From contig NZ_CP063169.1 of the NCBI RefSeq assembly GCF_014960965.1, positions 3,629,581 to 3,693,580 of the forward strand: a DNA stretch of 64,000 nucleotides, given 5' to 3'. The DNA comes from Ruania alkalisoli (GTDB taxonomy: Bacteria; Actinomycetota; Actinomycetes; Actinomycetales; Beutenbergiaceae). Under the pieces are notes generated by a model. That model worked only from the letters and a program-made list of their open reading frames with translations. It was not told the DNA's origin and did no database searches. The first letter of the stretch is position 1; each line of letters opens with the position of its first letter. Of the stretch, positions 8,724 to 17,439 are shown piece after piece. A program made the position numbers and the translations under genes.

Positions 8724-9761
8724 TCATCGATGGGCGGGCCGCGCTCTCTCCGCGGGGGGCCCGGTGCTGGAACGCACGAGCAGCTCCGGCGGCACGGGTG
8801 CCGGACGGGCAGGCTCTCCCTGCACCGCGCTGATGAGTACCTCCATCGCCTGCCGGCCCAGCGCGCCGAAGTCCTGGCGCACGGTCGTCAGCGGCGGGAT
8901 GAAGTGGTCGGATCCCTCGACGTCGTCGTATCCGACCACCGAGACGTCCTCGGGTACCCGCACTCCGGCGTCGGCAAAGGCATGGAGGACGCCGAGAGCG
9001 GTCTGGTCGTTGGCGGCGAAGACGGCGTCGGGCAGGTTCCCGAGCAATCCCTGAGCTGCCTGATATCCGGTGGCAGCGGTCCAGTCACCCGGGATGTCCG
9101 CGCGAGGCACCACGGATGCGGCCGCGAGTTCAGCGTGCCAGGCATCGCGACGGGAGATGGCATCGAACCAGTCGGCAGGGCCGGTGATGTGAACAAGATC
9201 GCGATGCCCCAGCCCGATCAGGTGACGGGCCAGCAGGCGGGCACCGCCGGCCTGATCCACCGAGAGGATCGGCGGGTCTCCCGGTGCGCTGGTCATCGCG
9301 GCCAGCAACAGCACCGGCACGTGCGCCGAGGCAGCTCGGGCGGCCGCCGCCACGCGTTCGTCCGGGGCGATCACCACGATGCCTTCCACCGACTGATCCA
9401 TGAATGAGCCGAAGATGTCGGTCATGGCCTCCGGCGTCGGGTCAGTCGCCGTGGCAACACTGACGAAGTAGCCGGCCGAGCGGGCGGACTGCTCGAGCAC
9501 GGCGAGGGTGGTGGCCGGACCGAAGTGCAACGAGCCGCTCGTCACGATGCCGACGATCGCCGACCGCTGGGTGACCAAGGCGCGGGCGGCGCTGTTTCGG
9601 CGGTAGCCGAGCTCGGAGATCGCATCGAGCACTTTCTCCCGGGTCTCCGGGCGCACATGGGGATGATCGTTCAGCACCCGCGACACTGTCTGGTGCGAGA
9701 CCCCGGCCACCCGGGCGACATCGCTCATCCCCGGGCGCTGCGTCCGCGTACTACCCGCCAC
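8724..9761 (-). CDS. LacI-family regulator, probable repressor of araBDA
   Basis: 345 residues with a GTG start at 9761 behind a strong GAGGAGGA ribosome site. The helix-turn-helix reads MSDVARVAGVSHQTVSRVLN, and the C-terminal half is the type 1 periplasmic-binding-protein-like effector domain. It lies immediately upstream of araB in the same orientation, with a palindromic operator between them, so control by arabinose or a pathway intermediate is likely. A role in another sugar system cannot be excluded. Confidence 0.88.
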   Translation of the reverse strand: MAGSTRTQRPGMSDVARVAGVSHQTVSRVLNDHPHVRPETREKVLDAISELGYRRNSAARALVTQRSAIVGIVTSGSLHFGPATTLAVLEQSARSAGYFVSVATATDPTPEAMTDIFGSFMDQSVEGIVVIAPDERVAAAARAASAHVPVLLLAAMTSAPGDPPILSVDQAGGARLLARHLIGLGHRDLVHITGPADWFDAISRRDAWHAELAAASVVPRADIPGDWTAATGYQAAQGLLGNLPDAVFAANDQTALGVLHAFADAGVRVPEDVSVVGYDDVEGSDHFIPPLTTVRQDFGALGRQAMEVLISAVQGEPARPAPVPPELLVRSSTGPPAERARPAHR

Positions 9762-9902
9762 CTGTCCTCCTCGCTCGCCGTGTGGGGAGAGCCTAGTGGC
9801 GCATCGCCACCTGCCCGTCCTCCGGAGCGACGTCGCAGCACTCGAGCGCGACAGTGACGCAGTGACGCAGTGCTCGCCGCGCCCTGAGACCCAACTGTGC
9901 CC

Positions 9903-10340
9903 TCAGGCCGCGGACACCAGGTGACTACGGACCAGCCCAGCGTCCGGGTTGGTGTGCGCACGCCCCTCGATCACGACCGTGGGCACCGTCTCGTTGCCGT
10001 CGTTGACGCTGCGCACATAGGCCGCGGCCTCCGGGTCAGTCCAGATGTTGACCCACAGGGCATCGTCCCTGGCCGATCCAAGGCGGCGCCGCAACGCCGA
10101 GCAGTAGGTGCAACCGGGGCGCCAGTAGATGATCACCCGGCTGCGGGAGTCCGCCTCGGCGAGCTGGGTGGCCACGGCATGGGTGGTACCGCCACCACGG
10201 CCAGGAAAGCTCCACCAGCCGTACATGGCGACCAGCACGCCGACGGGGATCATCAACCACCACGAGATGTCGGCGACGATCAGAGCCGCCATCGTGGCGA
10301 TCAGGATGAGCAGGCCGAGCCACAGGAGTCGTGAGCGCAT
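9903..10340 (-). CDS. Membrane-anchored glutaredoxin/mycoredoxin-like protein
   Basis: 145 residues from the ATG at 10340 (GGGAGG 8 nt upstream); a longer start at 10376 or 10385 is possible. Two N-terminal membrane segments (about residues 4-43) are followed by a thioredoxin-fold domain with RPGCTYCSALRRRL, a CxxC active site like that of mycoredoxin-1, and the cis-Pro segment NETVPTVVI. Mycoredoxins reduce mixed disulfides with mycothiol, and this genome makes mycothiol (mshD at 50549). The orientation of the redox domain relative to the membrane is not certain. Confidence 0.8.
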   Translation of the reverse strand: MRSRLLWLGLLILIATMAALIVADISWWLMIPVGVLVAMYGWWSFPGRGGGTTHAVATQLAEADSRSRVIIYWRPGCTYCSALRRRLGSARDDALWVNIWTDPEAAAYVRSVNDGNETVPTVVIEGRAHTNPDAGLVRSHLVSAA

Positions 10341-10420
10341 CGCCCCAGCCTCCCTGCCGGCGGCACGGTTCGTCATCCCCCGCACGATGGATCCTCGGGT
10401 GCATTTGATCGCGCCAACGG

Positions 10421-10469
10421 CAGGGATGTGTCAGGTGGAGCACTCCGTGGCCCACCTGGCACATCCCTG
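10421..10469 (-). terminator. Inverted-repeat terminator or palindromic element
   Basis: 18-bp arms (10421-10438 and 10452-10469), one mismatch, 13-nt loop with a further CAC/GTG pair. It lies between the AHSA1 gene and the glutaredoxin-like gene. The arms contain TGTGTCAG/CTGGCACA, similar to the core of the elements at 37896, 58596 and 61551. Confidence 0.6.
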
Positions 10470-10493
10470 TCGAGTGCGGCGCCGATGCGGTGA

Positions 10494-10982
10494 TCAGGCC
10501 GCAGCGAGGAAGTCGTCGATCTGATTGATGGCAAGAGTGGCGCCTTCTTCCATCCCCATGTCAAGCACCTGCTGGAGCGCCTCAGCGGTGGCGTAGGTGC
10601 TGGTGTAGACCGCTCGCGTGCCGCCGTCGATGGATTCGAAGCGGTAGACGTTCTCCGAGACTGGAGCGGTGTCCACAGGGTTGAGGTCGGCGTCGGCGAA
10701 GCCGTCCCGGAAGCGGAGGGAGTGCGGCTCGTCGACCTCGGCAATCTCCCACCAGCCCCCGTGCTTCTCGCCCTCGGGGCTCGTCATGTAGTACGTGACG
10801 CGAGCTCCCGGGGCGAGTGAGTGCTCGACGAAGGTCGCCGGGTAGGTCGGCGGCCCCCAGACCTGCTCGAGCTTGCGCGGGTCGGCGTAGATCCCCCACA
10901 CCTGCTCCACAGGCGCGGCAAACTCGGCGGTGATGGTAAGGGTGCGGGTGTCGATGTCCTTCTGGACTCCGGTAACAGGCAT
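10494..10982 (-). CDS. SRPBCC (AHSA1-type) domain protein
   Basis: 162 residues, one START-like lipid/small-molecule-binding fold of the activator-of-Hsp90 family (ITAEFAAPVEQVWGIYADPRKL start, GGWWEIAEVDEPHSLRF core). The ATG at 10982 follows the arsR stop by 2 nt and has GGAG 8 nt upstream. Pairs of an ArsR-type repressor with an AHSA1 protein are common in actinobacteria; the ligand and role of the AHSA1 partner are generally unknown. Confidence 0.88.
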   Translation of the reverse strand: MPVTGVQKDIDTRTLTITAEFAAPVEQVWGIYADPRKLEQVWGPPTYPATFVEHSLAPGARVTYYMTSPEGEKHGGWWEIAEVDEPHSLRFRDGFADADLNPVDTAPVSENVYRFESIDGGTRAVYTSTYATAEALQQVLDMGMEEGATLAINQIDDFLAAA

Positions 10983-10984
10983 GA

Positions 10985-11365
10985 TCAATGCTCCTTCGTG
11001 GTCTTGATCGGGCTAGGTGAAGACGAGCCGGATTCGGATGGGGAAGCGAGGAGGTCGTCCATCCTCGCGATGCGTCCGCGCCAGACCTGCTCGATCTCGG
11101 TGAGCATGGAGCCGACGGAGCGGACGGCGTCGATATCGCCGGTCGCGAGCGCCTCGCGACCGACGCGGCGTTTGGTGATCAGACCGGCTCTCTCGAGCAC
11201 GGCGACGTGCTTCTGCACCGCGGCGAAGCTCATGTCGTAGTGCTGAGCCAGCGCCGAGACGGAGTGCTCCCCGGCCAGGACGCGGCGCATGATGTCACGC
11301 CGGGTCCGGTCGGCGAGCGCGTGGAACAGGGCGTCTGCCCGGTCCTCGCTCGTGCCCTCGGTCAT
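10985..11365 (-). CDS. ArsR-family transcriptional regulator
   Basis: 126 residues with a winged helix: RTRRDIMRRVLAGEHSVSAL, then the recognition helix MSFAAVQKHVAVLERAGLI. It has no Cys metal site, so it is probably not a metal sensor. It is the first gene of a two-gene operon with the AHSA1 protein. A perfect palindrome just upstream of its start (11371-11398) is the expected autoregulatory operator. Confidence 0.92.
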   Translation of the reverse strand: MTEGTSEDRADALFHALADRTRRDIMRRVLAGEHSVSALAQHYDMSFAAVQKHVAVLERAGLITKRRVGREALATGDIDAVRSVGSMLTEIEQVWRGRIARMDDLLASPSESGSSSPSPIKTTKEH

Positions 11366-11370
11366 GAGCC

Positions 11371-11398
11371 CAACCTACAACCATTCGGTTGTAGGTTG
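11371..11398. promoter_or_regulatory. Perfect palindromic operator of the arsR-AHSA1 operon
   Basis: 12-bp arms CAACCTACAACC and GGTTGTAGGTTG around a 4-nt centre ATTC. It begins 5 nt upstream of the arsR start codon, so bound repressor would block the transcription start. The inner ACAACC-N4-GGTTGT core resembles sites known for ArsR proteins of the AHSA1-linked type. Confidence 0.75.
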
Positions 11399-11422
11399 CA
11401 AGAGTCAGATCCAGAAAGCACA

Positions 11423-11473
11423 AAATCCGTCGTCGATCTGGTCGCTGTGAGCGACCAGATCGACGACGGATTT
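11423..11473 (-). terminator. 24-bp perfect hairpin after the DEAD-box helicase gene
   Basis: Arms at 11423-11446 and 11450-11473, 24 bp without mismatch, 3-nt loop. Flanking CCAGAAA/TTTCTGG can extend it with a bulge. It lies between the helicase stop (11507) and the arsR operator and should end helicase transcripts. Confidence 0.75.
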
Positions 11474-11506
11474 CTGGAGAAGGCTGGCGTGAGGAACGCC
11501 GGAGGG

Positions 11507-13084
11507 TCAGCGGGGCGTGCCGCCACTGGTGGCACGCCGGGGGGCACGACGTCGAGACGGCCGCCCTCCCCCGTCACGCCCCGCAGAGGTGTCACGAGCA
11601 GGGCGCGCCCCGCTCTCTGACACGTAGACGGCGCGACCGCCGCCTTCGGCCGTCCGCGCAAGGCGAGCTCCGCCGTCGGCAGTGGGCCTGGAACCACGGG
11701 CGCCATTCCTTGTGCGCGCACCGCCGTCGTCGCGACGCCGGGACTGCTGCCCACCATCCTGAGCCGAGGCTGACGCTCCTTGACCACTCCGCGGGCGGCG
11801 CCCCCGGCTGGAACGACCCTGACCCGACCCGGCGCGGCCAGATCCGCCCTGCCCCCGAGCGGGCTGCGCGGCAGGCTTGCGGGCCGCAGCTTCCGGCGCC
11901 TCGGTCGGTGCCACGCGCGGCGCCGTCTCCCCGACCAGGCCGGCGACGAGCGCCGCCTCCGGTGCGGTGGGCTGGGCCCCGATCTTGGCGGCCCGCAGCA
12001 GCTGGCGAACGTCCTTGCGCTGCTCGGGGAGCATGATCGTGACGACCGTTCCGCCCGAACCGGCGCGCGCGGTGCGGCCGGAGCGGTGCAGGTAGGCCTT
12101 GTGCTCGGCCGGCGGGTCGACGTGCGCGACGAGGTCGATGTCGTCGACGTGGATCCCGCGCGCCGCGATGTCCGTGGCCACGAGTACCTTCACCGCGCCC
12201 GTCGAGAACGCGTCGAGGTTCCGCTCGCGAGCATTCTGGGAGAGGTTGCCGTGCAGGTCGACGGCGGGGATTCCGCTGGCCGTGAGCTGCCGCGCCAGCT
12301 TGCGCGCCTGGTGCTTGGTCCGGGTGAAGAACAGCCGGCGGGTACGACCCGAGGCGAGCTGCTCGACCAGGTCGCGCTTCGCGCCCACGTCGGCCACCTC
12401 CAGGATGTGGTGAGTCATCGCGGCCACCGGCGAGGAGGAGGGATCCACAGAGTGAGTGAGGGGGTTCGTGAGGTATCGCTTGACGAGGATGTCCACACCG
12501 TTGTCGAGGGTGGCGGAGAACAGCATCCGCTGCCCACCGCGCGGCGTGGCGTCGAGGATGCGCTTGACGGCCGGCAGGAATCCCAGGTCCGCCATGTGGT
12601 CCGCCTCGTCGAGCACGGAGATCTCGACGGCGTCCAGGCGCAGGTGGCCCTGCCCCTTGAGGTCTTCGAGGCGTCCGGGGCAGGCAACGAGGATGTCCAC
12701 GCCGCGACGCAGCGCCTCGACCTGCTTGCCCTGGCCGACGCCACCGAAGATCACGGTGTGGGTCAGTCCCGCGGCGGCAGCCAGCGGGGCGATGGTCTCG
12801 GCGATCTGCGAGGCCAGCTCGCGTGTGGGGGCCAGCACGAGTCCGCGCGGGGCGCCGGACCTGCCCGGCCGGGAGTCGGACAGGCGCGCCACCAGCGGCA
12901 GCGAGAAGGCGAGAGTCTTACCGGAACCGGTACGACCACGGCCGAGCACGTCGCGGCCGGCGAGGGTGTCGCGCAGCGTGGCCGTCTGGATCGGGAAAGG
13001 CTCGGTGATGCCACGCCCTTCGAGGGAACGCACCAGCGCAGCGGGTACGCCGAGGGCGCGGAAGGACAGGGGGGAATCAGACAT
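11507..13084 (-). CDS. DEAD-box ATP-dependent RNA helicase
   Basis: 525 residues. All core motifs are present: the Q motif (FPIQ), GRTGSGKT, PTRELASQI, DEADHM, SAT, and HRSGRTAR in the second RecA domain. From about residue 385 the C-terminus is a disordered tail rich in Arg, Gly and Ser, as in RhlE/DeaD-type helicases that remodel rRNA or mRNA, often in the cold. A 250-nt leader precedes it. The exact paralogue (RhlE- or CsdA-like) cannot be fixed from sequence alone. Confidence 0.95.
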   Translation of the reverse strand: MSDSPLSFRALGVPAALVRSLEGRGITEPFPIQTATLRDTLAGRDVLGRGRTGSGKTLAFSLPLVARLSDSRPGRSGAPRGLVLAPTRELASQIAETIAPLAAAAGLTHTVIFGGVGQGKQVEALRRGVDILVACPGRLEDLKGQGHLRLDAVEISVLDEADHMADLGFLPAVKRILDATPRGGQRMLFSATLDNGVDILVKRYLTNPLTHSVDPSSSPVAAMTHHILEVADVGAKRDLVEQLASGRTRRLFFTRTKHQARKLARQLTASGIPAVDLHGNLSQNARERNLDAFSTGAVKVLVATDIAARGIHVDDIDLVAHVDPPAEHKAYLHRSGRTARAGSGGTVVTIMLPEQRKDVRQLLRAAKIGAQPTAPEAALVAGLVGETAPRVAPTEAPEAAARKPAAQPARGQGGSGRAGSGQGRSSRGRRPRSGQGASASAQDGGQQSRRRDDGGARTRNGARGSRPTADGGARLARTAEGGGRAVYVSESGARPARDTSAGRDGGGRPSRRRAPRRATSGGTPR

Positions 13085-13337
13085 GAAGAGAACAGCTCTC
13101 TGAGGTAGGGATTCACCGCAGAGACCGTCACTGGTGCTGCTCGGCGTCCAGGTGAGCGCACACGAAACCGCGATGCCGGGCGCGAGTCGACAACGCCCTG
13201 CCCTCAGTCTCCCCTATTGGGCCTCGAAACCACGACTTGCGTGGTGAGTGTCACATCGGCGGGTTGGCTCACTCACGAACACACTGCCTCCGACGGCGGA
13301 GCCTGCCGGGGAGGGTGGGCGCCGGTGTGTTCTCCGG
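13085..13337. other. Intergenic region with the long 5' leader of the helicase gene
   Basis: 253 nt between the helicase start and the end of the next lacI-family gene. It contains a 7-bp inverted repeat GTGAGTG/CACTCAC around 13230-13275 but no open frame that looks coding. A long structured leader would fit cold-responsive control of a DEAD-box gene (inference). Confidence 0.4.
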
Positions 13338-14399
13338 TCACCGAGGCGCTAGGGACGTAGATGCGATGCCCGCGCCCTCCTGGCCGATCGTGCTCGCCCG
13401 GACCACCAGCGCCGGTTCACAGGTGACCATCCGGTGCTGGTGCGACTCGGTCCCCGTCTCCAGTTCCTCGAGCAGTAGCCGCACCGCCTCGAGCCCGATC
13501 TCCTCGCCGGGCTGGCGGACGGTGGACAGCGGTACAGCCGAGTCCCAGGCGGCGCGGTTATCGTCATAGCCGATGAGAGCGAGATCCTCGGGCACGCGCA
13601 GGCTCGAGGAGAGCAGGACCGACTGCAGCACCCCCAGGGCCAGCAGATCGGCCGCAGCGATCACGCCGTCGGGGCGCTCGGCGGTGCGGCGCAGCGCGAC
13701 GTCGTCACCGACACGGCGCCCGTCCTCGACCTGCACATCGCGAGTCTGCTCGACCTCGAGCACCACCCCGGGGTTCTCCGCCACGGCTCGTTCAACGCCG
13801 GTGAGCCGGTCGCGCACGGGCACCAGCGCCGTCGCACCGGCGAAGAGGAGGTGACGGCGCCCGTGTTCGATGAGGTGCATCGCAGCGAGATAGCCGCCGT
13901 GGATGTTGTCGGGGACGACCGAACACACGTCGGTGTGGTCACCAGGTGCGTCGACCATGACCACCGGGACACCACGGGCGGACTTGTGCAACCGCTGGTC
14001 CGAACCGTGGTTGGCAGCGATGAGGATCCCCGCCACCCGCTCCTCCACGAACAAGTCGACGTAGGTGCGCTGCTTACTCTCGGACAGATCCGAGTTCGCC
14101 AGCAGCAGGTTCAAGCCTGTCTTCCCTGCTTCGCGTTCGGCTCCCCGGGCAATGTCGAGGAAGTACGAGTTCGACAGGTCGATGATCACGAAGCCGAGTG
14201 TGGAGCTGCGGCCCGCGGCGAGTGACCATGCCGAAGCGTTGCGCACGAATCCAAGCCGGCCGATCGCCATCTCCACCTTCGCGCGGGTGGCCTCGGTGAC
14301 GCGGGCGGTGCCGTTGAGCACGTTCGAGACCGTGCCGATCGAGACGCCGGCTTCCCGTGCCACATCGGAGATGCTGGGCGATCGTCGCCGGTGGGCCAT
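13338..14399 (-). CDS. LacI-family transcriptional regulator
   Basis: 353 residues from the ATG at 14399; the open frame continues upstream into shadow sequence over the MFS gene end. The helix-turn-helix and hinge ISDVAREAGVSIGTVSNVLN is followed by a sugar-sensor domain. A probable -10 box TACGCT lies about 40 nt upstream. No sugar gene is adjacent, so its regulon lies elsewhere or is unknown. Confidence 0.9.
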   Translation of the reverse strand: MAHRRRSPSISDVAREAGVSIGTVSNVLNGTARVTEATRAKVEMAIGRLGFVRNASAWSLAAGRSSTLGFVIIDLSNSYFLDIARGAEREAGKTGLNLLLANSDLSESKQRTYVDLFVEERVAGILIAANHGSDQRLHKSARGVPVVMVDAPGDHTDVCSVVPDNIHGGYLAAMHLIEHGRRHLLFAGATALVPVRDRLTGVERAVAENPGVVLEVEQTRDVQVEDGRRVGDDVALRRTAERPDGVIAAADLLALGVLQSVLLSSSLRVPEDLALIGYDDNRAAWDSAVPLSTVRQPGEEIGLEAVRLLLEELETGTESHQHRMVTCEPALVVRASTIGQEGAGIASTSLAPR

Positions 14400-14454
14400 C
14401 GCTGCCTCGTACTCCTCTGCGGTCCTAGCGACAGCGTACCCGGCAGATGTGCGG

Positions 14455-16020
14455 TCAGTCCGCCCGCTCGGTCGCCATGTGCACCGTCGTGCGCAGCACG
14501 GTCTCACGTACCAGCACGATCGCCAGCAAGGTGACGATCGAAGCGGCGCCGGCAATCTCGAACAGCAGCCCGAAGGAGTCCCCATAGGCGTGGTGGAAGA
14601 GATCCTGCAGCGCCGCTGGCAGGCTCGCCACGTCCAGGCTGCCCTGGCTCGCCCCCACCTGGGAGGCGTCCATGCCCAGGGCCTGGACGCCGTCGGTGAT
14701 GCGCGAGGTGACCTGGTTGGCCAGCACCGCCCCGAGGACGGAGACTCCGATCGTTCCCCCGACCGACCGGAAGAACGCGATGGTGGCCGAGGACGCACCG
14801 ACGTCCTTGACGTCCACGGTGTTCTGCACGGCGAGCACGATGTTCTGGATCAGTCCTCCGACGCCCATCCCGGAAACGGCCATGAACACCGCGACGATCC
14901 AGTAGGGCGTGGTGTGGTCGAGCACCAGCCCCAGTCCTCCGAGCCCGACGACGAGCAGCACCGCCGCCACCAACATCACCGGCCTCCACCGGCCGGTGCG
15001 GGTGACGATCTGACCGCTGGCGATACCGGCGACCATCTGGGAGACGATCAGCGGGATGGTCATCAGCCCGGCCGTGGTGGGCGAGTGCCCGCCGGCGAGC
15101 TGGAAGTACTGCGTGGCGAACACCCCGGTGCCGAACATCGCGACTCCGACGGCGATACTCGCGACGATCATCAGCCCGGTGGTGCGGTTGCGCAGCACGC
15201 GCAGCGGGATGATCGGCTGCGAGGCACGCAGTTCCACGCGCATCAGGATCACCGCAGCGAGCAGCGCACCGCCGAGGAAGGCTGCCGTCTGCCAGGAGAG
15301 CCAGGCGAAGTCGTTGCCGGCGAAGGTGACCCACAGCATCGGCAGGGCAGCGGCGATGGCGACCAGCACCGCCCCAGCGACGTCGATACGCAGCCTGGCA
15401 CGGGGCGCGGCGGGAAGGGTCAGGGTGGCCTGCAGCACTGCGATGGCGATCACGGCCAGCGGCACGCACACGAAGAAGCACCAGCGCCAGTGCAGGTGGT
15501 CGGTGATCACGCCACCCAGCAGCGGACCGGAGACCGTGGCGACGGCCATCACCGCCCCCATGTAGCCGAAGTACCGGCCGCGCTCCCGAGGCGGGATGAT
15601 CGTGCCGAGCACCGCTTGCACGAGCGCGGTCAGACCACCCATCGCCAGCCCCTGCACGGCACGGAAGGCCATCATCGCGGGGATCGCCTGCGCGGCTCCT
15701 GCCCCGACGGAACCGATCACGAACAGCACGATGGCCGTCTGGACGAGGATCTTCTTGTCGAACAGATCGGCGAGCTTTCCCCAGATGGGGGTGGTGATGG
15801 CCATCGCCAGCAGGGCCGCGGTGATCACCCAGGTGTACTGCCGCTGCGTGCCGCCCAGGTCGGCCATGATCGTCGGCAGGGCCGTGGAGACGATCGTGGT
15901 GGAGATCATCGCGGTGAACAGCGCCGCCAGCAGGCCGGTCAGGACCTTGAGGATCTCCCTATGGGTGTACTCGCGGGTCTCGATTTGCTCGGCAATGGTG
16001 TCGGTCACGACCTGGCTCAC
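14455..16020 (-). CDS. MFS drug exporter, DHA2 (EmrB/QacA) family
   Basis: 521 residues with about 14 membrane segments and the DHA2-type motif STTIVSTALPTIMADLGG in the first helix, then TPIWGKLADLFDKK. It probably exports a toxic compound by proton antiport. It has a GTG start at 16020; a second GTG at 16008 has a somewhat better GAGG spacing. It follows a marR-family gene by 88 nt with a palindromic site in between, so repression by that MarR protein and induction by a substrate drug are likely. Confidence 0.92.
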   Translation of the reverse strand: MSQVVTDTIAEQIETREYTHREILKVLTGLLAALFTAMISTTIVSTALPTIMADLGGTQRQYTWVITAALLAMAITTPIWGKLADLFDKKILVQTAIVLFVIGSVGAGAAQAIPAMMAFRAVQGLAMGGLTALVQAVLGTIIPPRERGRYFGYMGAVMAVATVSGPLLGGVITDHLHWRWCFFVCVPLAVIAIAVLQATLTLPAAPRARLRIDVAGAVLVAIAAALPMLWVTFAGNDFAWLSWQTAAFLGGALLAAVILMRVELRASQPIIPLRVLRNRTTGLMIVASIAVGVAMFGTGVFATQYFQLAGGHSPTTAGLMTIPLIVSQMVAGIASGQIVTRTGRWRPVMLVAAVLLVVGLGGLGLVLDHTTPYWIVAVFMAVSGMGVGGLIQNIVLAVQNTVDVKDVGASSATIAFFRSVGGTIGVSVLGAVLANQVTSRITDGVQALGMDASQVGASQGSLDVASLPAALQDLFHHAYGDSFGLLFEIAGAASIVTLLAIVLVRETVLRTTVHMATERAD

Positions 16021-16087
16021 CTCTCATTCGATGCCAGCAGGCACTCGGAGATGGGCAGCCATCGCCGCGACCTGCGGAGCCAGAGTA

Positions 16088-16111
16088 GCAACTAGTTGCG
16101 TAACACAACTA
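16088..16111. promoter_or_regulatory. Candidate MarR operator between marR and the exporter gene
   Basis: GCAACTAGTTGC (16088-16099) is a perfect 12-bp palindrome. It overlaps a second inverted repeat TAGTTG-N7-CAACTA (16093-16111). Such TTG/CAA palindromes are typical of MarR-family binding sites. It lies about 70-90 nt upstream of the exporter start. Confidence 0.6.
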
Positions 16112-16645
16112 TCGTGGAGGGGTGTGAGGCTCCTCACCAGCCGCCCCATCCGGGCGCAGGTCCTGGTTGAGGCGGCCCAGGAGGCGCGCCATGTCACTCA
16201 AGTCCTCCGGCGACCATTGCGCGAGCCTGGCCGAGAACACCGCCCGACGGCGCCGCCTCGCCTCCCGCAGCGATTCCGCCCCGTAGGGGGTCAGCTGCAA
16301 CAACCTGGCCCGGGCGTCGCCGGGGTCGACGGTGCGCTCCAGCAAGCCCAGCCCCTCCAGATCGGCGATCACCCGGGACAGAGTGGACTTGTGCAGGTCC
16401 AGGCGCTCGGCGAGCTCCTGGGCGCGCACCCCCGCCCCGACCCCCTCACCCGGGGGCTGTAGATCGTCGATGGCGGCAAGCACGGTGTAGCCGGAGGGTT
16501 CGAGCCGGGGATGCACCTGGGTCGCGAGATTGCGCGAGGTGTAGCGAGCACGGCGCCAGAAGGCGGTGATCTGCGCTTCAGCCGCGGCGAGCTCGGCGCC
16601 GCGGGCTCCCTGGTCAGCTGTGGGTTCACGCTCGGACGAGGACAT
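16109..16645 (-). CDS. MarR-family transcriptional regulator
   Basis: 178 residues from the ATG at 16645. A box TAGTGT ends 7 nt before this ATG and there is no ribosome site, which fits a leaderless transcript; a start at 16690 would be longer. The winged helix reads VRAQELAERLDLHKSTLSRV, then the wing with the conserved DPGDARARLLQLT. It lies directly ahead of a DHA2 exporter gene and probably represses it. Confidence 0.9.
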   Translation of the reverse strand: MSSSEREPTADQGARGAELAAAEAQITAFWRRARYTSRNLATQVHPRLEPSGYTVLAAIDDLQPPGEGVGAGVRAQELAERLDLHKSTLSRVIADLEGLGLLERTVDPGDARARLLQLTPYGAESLREARRRRRAVFSARLAQWSPEDLSDMARLLGRLNQDLRPDGAAGEEPHTPPR

Positions 16646-16728
16646 GCCAGGCACACTATCCGCCGCTCCACGCGGCATCGGTGGACGCACCGTTCATGTC
16701 CCGACTCCCATCGGTAGGCTCACCGTTC

Positions 16729-17316
16729 GTGACCATTCTTCTGACGGGTGACTCGATCACCGACTGCGGCCGTGACCGAACCGATCTGACCAGCCTCGGC
16801 GAGGGATACGCCTCGCTCGTGGCGGCTGATGTGCCGGAGAAGCGGGTGATCAATACCGGGATCGGCGGCCACCGCGTGGTGGACCTGCAAGCCCGGTGGG
16901 ACGCGGATGTCCTCGCCCACTCCCCCGAGGTGCTCTCGATCATGATTGGCATCAACGACACCTGGCGCCGCTACGACTCCGGCGACCCCACCTCGGCCGA
17001 GGCGTACGAATCCGGTTACCGCGACCTGCTCACCCGCTCCCGAGCTGCCGGGGTGAAGCGGATCATCCTGGTCGAGCCGTTCCTGCTGCCAGTCAACGCC
17101 GACCAGTGGGCCTGGCGGGAGGATCTCGACCCGAAGATCCAGGTGGTGCGCCGCCTGGCCGCTGAGTTCGACGCCGAGTATCTGGCCACCGACGGCCCCC
17201 TCACCCAGACGGCGTCACGCACGTCACCGGAATTCCTCGCCCACGACGGCGTGCACCCCACCCCGACCGGGCACCGCTTCATCGCCGACCTCTGGCTGGA
17301 CAACTACCGCCGCTGA
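16729..17316 (+). CDS. SGNH/GDSL-family hydrolase
   Basis: 195 residues. Block I is LLTGDSIT with the nucleophile Ser9, block II is NTGIGG, block III is GIND, and block V is DGVHPT with the catalytic Asp and His. It is an esterase or acylhydrolase, perhaps removing acetyl groups from carbohydrates, and acts in the cytosol because no signal peptide is present. The GTG at 16729 is preferred because TAGGCT lies 8 nt before it, the usual leaderless promoter here. Starts at 16696 (ATG) and 16681 (GTG) are also in frame. Confidence 0.85.
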   Translation: MTILLTGDSITDCGRDRTDLTSLGEGYASLVAADVPEKRVINTGIGGHRVVDLQARWDADVLAHSPEVLSIMIGINDTWRRYDSGDPTSAEAYESGYRDLLTRSRAAGVKRIILVEPFLLPVNADQWAWREDLDPKIQVVRRLAAEFDAEYLATDGPLTQTASRTSPEFLAHDGVHPTPTGHRFIADLWLDNYRR

Positions 17317-17361
17317 GTAGCCGGCCCGGGCGTTCCACTGATGATCTCCTACAGTGGGCCT

Positions 17362-17439
17362 ATGCTTCGCCACTGTCATCGCCTCGCCCCTGCGGCGATG
17401 CTCTGCTCCACCGACGCCACCGGCCGCCGGGCACCGTGA
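17362..17439 (+). CDS. Leaderless upstream ORF coupled to the RpiR regulator gene
   Basis: 25 codons starting at an ATG only 6 nt after a TACAGT -10 box (17350-17355), so the transcript should begin at or next to this ATG. It ends in TGA at 17437-17439, whose last base is the first base of the regulator's ATG (TGATG). The regulator has no clear ribosome site, so its translation probably depends on ribosomes finishing this ORF. The peptide contains two Cys and several His and Arg but matches no family I recognise; it may matter only as a coupling device. Confidence 0.5.
   Translation: MLRHCHRLAPAAMLCSTDATGRRAP

Noticed and set aside
9860-9885. Tandem GTGACGCA repeat upstream of the ara regulator
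   Set aside because: Only two to three partial units; too short to interpret and not palindromic.
10386-10493. Possible small gene between the glutaredoxin-like and AHSA1 genes
   Set aside because: Only an inverted repeat is present; the short frames have no start signal or conserved sequence.
14065-16095. 676-codon frame opposite the MFS exporter gene
   Set aside because: Gln/Asp/His/Gly-rich repetitive shadow; the minus strand encodes a clear 14-helix transporter.
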